Under the pieces are notes generated by a model. The model made no database searches and was not told where the DNA came from. It saw only the letters and a list, made by a program, of their open reading frames with translations. Of a stretch of 64,000 bases of DNA, positions 58,001-64,000 are shown piece by piece (the first letter of the stretch is position 1; each line of letters begins with the position of its first letter). The position numbers and the translations under genes were made by a program. Location: contig CH002367.1 of the NCBI GenBank assembly GCA_000149265.1, positions 24,242 through 88,241 on the forward strand. Reading direction: 5' to 3'. The DNA is from Ciona savignyi (taxonomy: Eukaryota > Chordata > Ascidiacea > Phlebobranchia > Cionidae).

Positions 58001-61000
58001 TCTGCCATACACATACCTTGTAATACCAATATATAAAAAGAATTAAAATGCATCTGTGTCCATTTTTTGTGATAAATCAATGACTATTTACAGCTTAAAT
58101 AGCCATTTTTGTTTAATTTGTACCTTGGAATAAACAAAACATTAATTTTTCTTATAAAAAACAGAACTACACCATTGTTATGTGGCATTTATAAATAGAG
58201 GTCATTCCTGCTTTAAACATTTCAATCAACACAGATTTCTAACCACTATTAATTGGCTCACTGCTCAATACTTAAAAAGAATACGGAATTGATACATGAA
58301 TGACTTATACTTCATTCCTGATTTACTGTGGGGGTAACGGTTTTAACTGTATGTTCACCTAAATCTGAAATAAAGTGTTGAAACAATTGTTTTTTATTAC
58401 CTTTAAACAAACATGTTTTGTAATCAGATGTCTGCAAAACAACTAATCTGAAAGCTTAGTCGTTACAAAGGTTGATCTGTATGCAGCTAAAAGAGTGCTG
58501 AATTAAAACCATTTATCGATTGGGGGCAGTGTTCTTAAGCAAAGCTCTAAAGAGACTTTAACTGTCCAGTAATTATTAAGTTCAACAGCAGAAATGTATA
58601 AACACTGACAGCACAAAGCAGTAGCTCTAGTAACCCAAGTTAAGCATGAGGTAATTAAACAAATGCCCATGTTAAAACGCCCAAGGTGTGTTTTCCCATT
58701 CAAGCAAATATGCATGAATATCCTGTCCTACAACATGATACTTTGATTCTTCTCCACTTCATTCCAACCTGCACATGATGTGTGTTGGAAGATGCTTCTT
58801 GCTCTGTCTGTGCTTCCATCTCGCTTAACTTGGCAACCAGCCGCTCATTTTCGAACATCAGTTTGGGGATTTGTTCACATCTCTCTTCCAATCTGTAGAC
58901 TTTAGTTTGCACCGATAACAATCGTTCTTCGAGCAAGGCACAGTTTTCCTGATTCAGTCTGCGATAACAAGCACTTTATTAGAGGTGTGTACTACGTACT
59001 GGGTTGAAAAATCCTCTGCTTCTATAAAACACACTTTAATACCCACAAACAATAATATGATAGAACATGATATTCATGTATCCCCATGAATGGGAAAACC
59101 AAGGGGCATTAACACATAGGCAATCGTCAGATTACCTGTGCACACCACCAGGTGCACGAAGCTATTTCAGTGGTTGGTGTATAATTCACCTGTTTCTTTA
59201 ATTTGGTACAAACCATTCCACTGGACACATGTCATTCCATTCAGTTGCTTGCAAAATAGTATTTGCCAACCGTACATACTCGCAGATAGGTCGCAATTTT
59301 GTTCCTTATATTTAAAAAAAGGTGCGACCAATCCGTTTGACATTAGTGCAAATCGCCACCAAGTCCGAACAAAATTGAAAGTTTTTATCAATTGCAAGTA
59401 CCGTATTGAAAATCATATGATCTATGCTTGCGTGCATGCACTTATTATTGCTCACAGGTGTCGATAAACATATTTGATTTTCAGTGCGACTTATGTGCGA
59501 GGCAACTCTAAATTAAACTTCTTTAACACAAAACTAATAGTGCGACCTATATGGTGGCGCGACCTATAGGCGAGTTATACTGTAAGAATGTGGCTAAGAT
59601 ATTAGAAATTACTTTAAAGTTGAATTCTCATCAGAGAGTCTTCTTGATTCAATTTCCAACAGTCTCAGTCGATTCATGTCCTTTTTAAGCATCTGTTGGC
59701 ACCATGTGATATTAGTTAATCAGTAATTAACAAAAATGGCTGATTTAATATTTGTTTTCATGCATTCGTGGTGTAATTGCAGTGCAAACATGGGGAATAG
59801 GCTAACCGAAATTGAGTGGACGTTCATTATTATGAAATGTGAAAGTTCACTTTATCACCAACATTTAAACGGGTACTTTGTTTCTACAGTTTCTAAAGTC
59901 TACATATTTCTGCAGTAGTGTAGTGTCTAACGTTTACAACCACCCACCATCCCCATCATGTACACATATGTTACGTCATGTACAGACATATTATAGAACA
60001 TATTGCAATTGCAAGGAATTTTGTAAAACATACCGCTGCCATGTTCTCCGCATTGTGGGCATCATCAAGTCTGGATGATAACTGCATGATCTCGTGCTCG
60101 GCTTGCATCAATTTGATCTTGTTCTCTTCGTACTCGGTTTGGATTTCCAACCCTGTCTGTGCTCTTCAGGTGGGTGAAATATTTAGGGTGGAGAGTGGTA
60201 CATATTTACCCAAATAATCTTATGGATAACATCGAGATAAAAAAGAAAAGGATAAAGAAAAAGATCCTAACATACACACACTTTCACTTTAAAAGACCCA
60301 ACTAAAGATAAATGGTATTTTCTAACAAAAATATTTTAACATACAAACACACACTGTCACTTATATAAACCTAAGCAGGGATAAAAAAGAAAGGATTATA
60401 GAAATCCTATTAAATCTGGGTTTATAACTATGTTTACTTAGCAAATAAGAGTGTTTTGCAAACAACCTTTAGGTGTAATATGTTGTGATTGGAAAGTTTA
60501 CATCCTACATTTACCATTTAATATAGAAAATAAACCTACAGAGCTTAGTTGTAAAGTTTTTAAAAACTAGAGGTAGCAAGTGGGACATTACATATGTTAC
60601 ATGTTAATTCAATTGGTTTGATGGCAGAGTGGGTTGTACAAGACCAGATACATTTTGTAGATTGGAAGGCAACATCATGTCTTTAAAGTATGTTGCACAA
60701 CAGAGTATGAAAGCATACATCAGCAATCAATTCTGTGTAATATGGTATTGTAAAAGTCGGTGCCTGAATGGTTAACTTGACCGATTCATATACCATCTCC
60801 TATATAAAAATGCTGTTGGTAACAAGCCCATTATAGGGTAAAGACTAGTAAAAAATATGGTATTATGGCCTGGTACTGTTCACTTACTGTGATTTATAGT
60901 GTTCCAATTGGCTGTAAATTTCAGCGAACTTAATTTCCATCATTTTTTCATTGTTTTCAAGTTCTCGATTTTGTTCGGCCAATTCGTTGTTTTCCGAACG

Positions 61001-63934
61001 GAATAATTCTAACTGATGAGTCAATTCTGAAAAATAAAAATATTTTGTTAAATGGAACTTAATTCTTATAAAGTTTAATAGAGTTTAAATTAAATTATTC
61101 GTGTGTACAGTAAGGCTGATAATACGGCTGGTTATATTATTCACAGCGCATCGGACTATTAGTTAAAATGTGGTTGCAGTGAAACCAGCTGCTTGCTATT
61201 TAGCTGTGTACTTAGGCAAGGCACTTATTGGACATTGCCTGGTCCCAGCAGATTAATGTGTTAAATAAAACTTTATAACCCCTATTTCTGTCATTTAAGC
61301 CCATATTTTTTTATCTTTTAAACCAAATTTTTTTGTCTTTTACACCAATATTTCTGTCATTTAAACCCAGATTTTTTTATTTTAAATCAAGATTATTGTC
61401 TTTTGTAACCACATTTCTGTCTTTTAAACCAAGATTTCTGTCTTTTGAAGCCAAATTTCTGTCTAGGACTCTAAAGTTTGCCCATGATGACTTACTTTGT
61501 TCATTCTCGAGTTTTAATTTATGGACATCGGCTGCACTTTGTTCCCATTTTGAAACCTCGGTCAGTTTTGAATCTTGAGCCTCTTTCAACTGATCGTGGA
61601 AGTCGATTGCTTGTTGGGTGATCTCTTGCACTCGTGCCTCGTAGTTGCTGCATCTGGAGAGATTGGATGTTTTATAAATGTAATTTTGACTTGATTTAGG
61701 TGGGTGGTAATGGACCTGAATGTTAATTAAGCTGCTTGTTTGTGACGGTTGTAACTAAAGTACGGTGAAATCAGTCTATCACTACCATACACAGCAATTG
61801 TTCTAATAACCCAATAGTTGCCTTATGGCCTTCCAATGTCCACAGGATAGCCATAAATATTCATTATCAAAATGCAGGTGTCATCACTACCACTGCCATA
61901 CAGGACACACTACAATTGCTCCGGTAACCTAATAGTGGGCTTGTGTTAATATATTTATTCTATATTTAGGCTCCTACTGTGATTTTCTATTGGGATAGCC
62001 AAGACTCCAAGAGTATCCAATTGCAAAGTGGCAAACCCTTACTAATTCTACCAAATAACTTATATTACTGTGACTACTACTTCAAGCAAGTAATATCAGA
62101 TCGGTGGTAGTATTCATGACAGACTTGTAACTTATATCTACACACTGGTGAAGGTAACCCAGCTTATTAAGAGGTACATGCTTGTAAAAGTTAACACAGC
62201 TCTTATTTTGAATAAACTTATATCTGCAAATTTAAACAAAGTTTTTTCTATATTTTTCAAATATTTTAGTTAAATTTCTTAAAATTTAAAGATGAAAAAA
62301 CTAAACACCCCTAGTTACAAAACAAATTCAATTCAGCAAAACCTTTCTTTGAGTTGCAGATTCATTGACTCAAGGTCACCGATTTTAGTTTCCAATGCGA
62401 TATTTCTTTTTGTGAGAGATTTTTCATTTGATGAGTGAATTGCTTCTAGCTGTTTTAACTTTACCTAGAAATACTTAGTGCTTAGTGTGAAGTAATGTTT
62501 AATGTGTTTGGAACTCGCAAATGCTAATACGAATGGAAAATTTTATCAGAGCGGCTGATTAGCTTGGCGGTTTAGTGCAAAAGAAACTTTTCAGCCGGAA
62601 GGTTGAAGGTTCTAATCTGGTCACTAGCTAGTCAATTGTGTCCTTGGGCAATGCACTTAACGGGCATTGTCTGAACCCAGTGGAAAAATAAGGAACGTCT
62701 AAATGATACACAATACACTGCAATAGCTTGGAGGGCATGATGTAATCTGACGATTGCCCTTATGTTGATGCCCCTTGCGTTTTCTCATTCATGGAGGTAA
62801 ACATGAATATTCTTTCCTACCCCAGATGCACAAAACTGAAAATAAAATTAAAATGTTTATCTAAAACAGAAAAAGTAATTTACTTTATTCCTGACATTTT
62901 GCATCACAGTGGATTGATTGTCATCATCTTCCGACGGCAGATGAAATGGGATGGCACTGATCGACTACAAAAGTTAAAACAAGTTGGTTATCCCAAGTGA
63001 AAGAATAACAATATTACTAATATGTCCTTTAGTATTAGAATAAAACACCAGCCATGGCAAATGAATGCTATAGTGGTAAATTAAAAATTATACATATTAT
63101 TGCCTTTTATTATGTTTCATTTTAAGGTTAAATCAATATTTAAGTAATTCGAGGAAGAATGTCAATTCATAAAGCTTTGTTGAGTTTGTGAAATTAATGA
63201 GGGAATTACTGTCTACAAGGCAGCTTAATAGTGTTTGGACTTGGACAAACGTTTCAAGATGTTGGTTCTTGGTTGTACAGCAAAAAAATGATTAAGTTAT
63301 TGGAACATGTTTAGATTGGGGATACTGAAAAGAATCAGGTTAAGGAGCTAAATTTACAGTGTGATAAAAATGGAAAGGGGGTATTATACACAGATATCAG
63401 CTTTATATTTTCATAAGTTTGCTATGGTCGGCTGCTATAAACTAAAAACGAAAAAATGAGTTCTATTTGTATCGCATTCTGTTAAATGCTATGTGGTATT
63501 TTCTGTTAAATGCTACAATTGCACAATATCAGCAAAATGTACAAATGAAGAGACTTTGGAAGATTTTTATCTGTCGTTTTGGTAACATACAGATCGAGAG
63601 GCTGTGTTATATAAAATGTCTATAGTACCATCCACTTTAAATGACCCAAGCAAGTCTATATTACACACTTCACATGGTTACCAAGTATAGACAAACCAAA
63701 GTTTCTAATTAATAAAAAAGACAAACACAGCAAAATAACCCAGATAAGAAATAATTTCAACCTACTTGGACTAGACGTTGGTACATATATAAATATTAAA
63801 ACATACATTCAACTTACAGATGATTGACGCATAGAGTCTTCTTTTGCATGATCCATAAAGTCATAAAAATCTCCCATCAATTTCATTACTTTAGTGTTGT
63901 CCGGAGTCATTCCTACTTCATACCTTCGATCCAT
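52085..63934 (-). CDS. MAD1L1: Mitotic spindle assembly checkpoint protein MAD1, complete, 682 aa
   Basis: Coiled-coil kinetochore and nuclear-pore protein that recruits and converts MAD2. Sixteen exons, 5' to 3': 63934-63818, 62464-62343, 61653-61496, 61026-60888, 60163-60034, 59692-59613, 58958-58769, 57955-57830, 57234-57124, 56837-56715, 55391-55257, 54863-54753, 54441-54300, 53134-53034, 52647-52543, 52243-52085. All phases join; most introns after exon 5 are phase 0. Residues about 40-500 are heptad-rich coiled coil (FENERLVAKLSEME; YERDSIRALLQ then TYDAEL, the equivalent of the vertebrate ERDGMR...SYDSEL). The MAD2-interaction motif is VLHFAMNPADLAH (about 515-527), preceded by GDYNPDTTK. 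The Bub1-binding RLK lies at about 581-583 in LRNQRLKEIF. The C-terminal RWD domain follows: ACYSLTGFRID, LLSMYADSEADCLEFE, IQLLETEYSATLTELISLHL. Human MAD1 is 718 residues. No broken exon. Confidence 0.95.
52685..52985 (-). mobile_element. Composite SINE in MAD1 intron 15-14 region
   Basis: Reverse strand, old: TTATGTTTATCTCTGTAAATAG, AGGCAATCGTGAGATTAAC, CACTGGGTTCGGGCAATGTC, TTTGCCCAAGGACACAAC, GCTAAAAGGCGATGC, AAGCTAATCGGAC. Between exons 15 (52647) and 14 (53034). Confidence 0.8.
53876..54270 (+). mobile_element. Composite SINE, full plus-strand copy with a minus-strand fragment beside it
   Basis: A minus fragment at 53876-53935 (CGGCAATGTCGGTGG, TGCCTTGCCCAAAGACACAAC) precedes a full plus copy at 53977-54270: GTCCGACCGGTTAGTCTAATGG, GGTTGCAGATTTAAAAC, CCTTGGACAAGGCACTTAATG, TGACGATTGCATGTGTG, ATCCTATCC tail. 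Between MAD1 exons 14 and 13; only about 30 bases separate its tail from exon 13. Confidence 0.85.
54880..55010 (-). mobile_element. Degraded composite SINE 3' fragment
   Basis: ATTCATGTTTATCTCTGCTCATGG..., GTAATCCTCAGATTAG, TTATTGTGTGTTGTATATAATG. In the intron 5' side of MAD1 exon 12. Confidence 0.6.
55439..55887. repeat. 52-bp minisatellite, about 8.5 near-identical copies, MAD1 intron 10
   Basis: The unit is GCATCTATTCTAAACCATTC followed by CTTAGTTTATTGCACCTATAATGCAGATGGTC. Copies start at 55439 (four bases short), 55487, 55539, 55591, 55643, 55695, 55747, 55799 and 55851 (degenerate last). The inner copies look identical, so the array is recently expanded or homogenised. It begins about 50 bases upstream, on the MAD1 strand, of exon 11's acceptor side. 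Confidence 0.97.
56295..56690. repeat. Pair of about 95-bp direct repeats in MAD1 intron 10
   Basis: TATAAAGACAGTCATGTTAAAT, ATATAAGGACGGGCA, GATGGTGATTT and CACAGATGTGAC occur at about 56315-56405 and again at about 56600-56690, roughly 290 bases apart, with about 10 percent difference. The second ends some 25 bases from exon 10. Confidence 0.88.
56868..57110. repeat. Short degenerate tandem repeat (CAGTGATGCCACCACATAAAT), MAD1 intron 9
   Basis: At least six spaced copies of AGTGATGCCA followed by CATAAAT or TAAATTTATT, spacing about 30-45 bases, decaying toward 57110. Fills most of the intron between exons 10 and 9. Confidence 0.8.
57603..57745. repeat. Local triplication of a SINE-derived AATCTGACGATTGCC segment
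   Basis: GTCTGATGATTGCC, AATCTGACGATTGCCC and AATCTGATGATTACC recur about every 50 bases, each followed by a CATATT(T/C) block. The motif is the conserved 3' part of the composite SINE, so a SINE fragment seems to have been amplified in tandem. Just downstream, on the MAD1 strand, of exon 8. Confidence 0.7.
58620..58730 (+). mobile_element. Degraded composite SINE 3' end, next to MAD1 exon 7
   Basis: AGCAGTAGCTCTAGTAACCC, GAGGTAATTAAACAAATGCCC, TTTTCCCATTCAAGCAAATA, ATGAATATCCTGTCC. Ends about 40 bases from the exon 7 donor (58769). Confidence 0.75.
59056..59215 (-). mobile_element. Composite SINE 3' fragment, MAD1 intron 6
   Basis: GATATTCATGTATCCCCATG, AAACCAAGGGGCATTAACAC, GGCAATCGTCAGATTACC, TTTAATTTGGTACAAACC. 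Head and core lost. Confidence 0.8.
60753..60865 (+). mobile_element. Second tRNA-like repeat family, copy in MAD1 intron 4
   Basis: GTCGGTGCCTGAATGGTTAAC, GACCGATTCATATAC, then ACAAGCCCATTATAGGGTAA and AAGACTAGTAAAAAA, the same layout as at 13967 and 34484. Ends some 20 bases from the exon 4 donor. Confidence 0.5.
61136..61262 (+). mobile_element. Degraded composite SINE, core fragment
   Basis: ACTATTAGTTAAAATGTGGTTG, GTGTACTTAGGCAAGGCACTT, GACATTGCCTGGTCCCAGC. A further trace at 61780-61945 (CAATTGCTCCGGTAACC, AATAGTGGGC) lies in the next intron. Confidence 0.6.
61285..61475. repeat. About 21-bp degenerate tandem repeat (TTTCTGTCTTTTAAACCAAGA)
   Basis: About nine copies with variants TTTTTTATCTTTTAAACC, ATTTCTGTCATTTAAACCC and ATTTCTGTCTTTTGAAGCC. 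On the MAD1 strand it sits directly behind the exon 3 donor (61496), giving an open run of charged codons that continues the exon frame if the intron is retained. Confidence 0.88.
62552..62822 (+). mobile_element. Composite SINE in MAD1 intron 1
   Basis: Head GGCTGATTAGCTTGGCGG, CCGGAAGGTTGAAGGTTCTAATC, core CCTTGGGCAATGCACTTAAC, TCTGACGATTGCCC, ATGAATATTCTTTCC. About 90 bases upstream of exon 2's acceptor on the MAD1 strand. Confidence 0.82.
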
Positions 63935-64000
63935 TTTTAGATGGCAACACTGTTTATTTCTATGACAGATATTTAGGCTAAAGATGAATCAGGAAAGAAT

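Overview
The window reads as AT-rich animal nuclear DNA of a tunicate, most likely Ciona (C. intestinalis/robusta type). Compact multi-exon metazoan genes with GT-AG introns are embedded in many copies of a tRNA-headed composite SINE whose 3' tail is (TATCC)n. From memory this resembles the composite SINE described for Ciona intestinalis; no database was searched. There is one 100-base assembly gap (10526-10625).

Layout. 499-4080 (+): 3' part of the Integrator subunit gene INTS10, whose 5' exons lie off the left edge. 5764-21356 (+): a Frizzled receptor gene. Twelve exons can be read, but the piece between TM1 and TM3 is missing, either in the gap or in an exon I could not find. 21374-32159: a perfect head-to-tail tandem duplication of about 5.2-5.6 kb. 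Each unit starts with a copy of the Frizzled 3' flank and carries a four-exon gene for a small four-TM, MARVEL-like membrane protein. Unit 1's gene has a microsatellite-expanded exon with a stop and a frameshift; unit 2's is intact (194 aa). A third, diverged paralogue follows at 34358-35741. 38037-44919: a second duplication carries the 5' flank and first coding exon of a Kelch-like gene twice, with a decayed Ty3/gypsy retrotransposon between the copies (39049-43782). 43998-51649 (+): the complete BTB-BACK-Kelch gene (11 exons, 575 aa). 52085-63934 (-): the complete 16-exon MAD1 (MAD1L1) spindle-checkpoint gene (682 aa), convergent with the Kelch-like gene.

The genes do not form one pathway: RNA processing (INTS10), Wnt reception (Frizzled), membrane organisation (MARVEL-like), probable Cullin-3 substrate adaptor (KLHL) and mitotic checkpoint (MAD1). 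The most dynamic part is 21-45 kb, with two tandem duplications, nested transposons with intact target-site duplications, lineage-specific SINE insertions with empty-site counterparts, and microsatellite damage to one gene copy. I found no new defence or signalling system. The strongest leads are the MARVEL-like tandem family, the duplicated Kelch-like first exon, and a Kelch-like splice donor lying at a SINE edge. Exon coordinates were derived by hand from splice phases and homology to remembered protein families.
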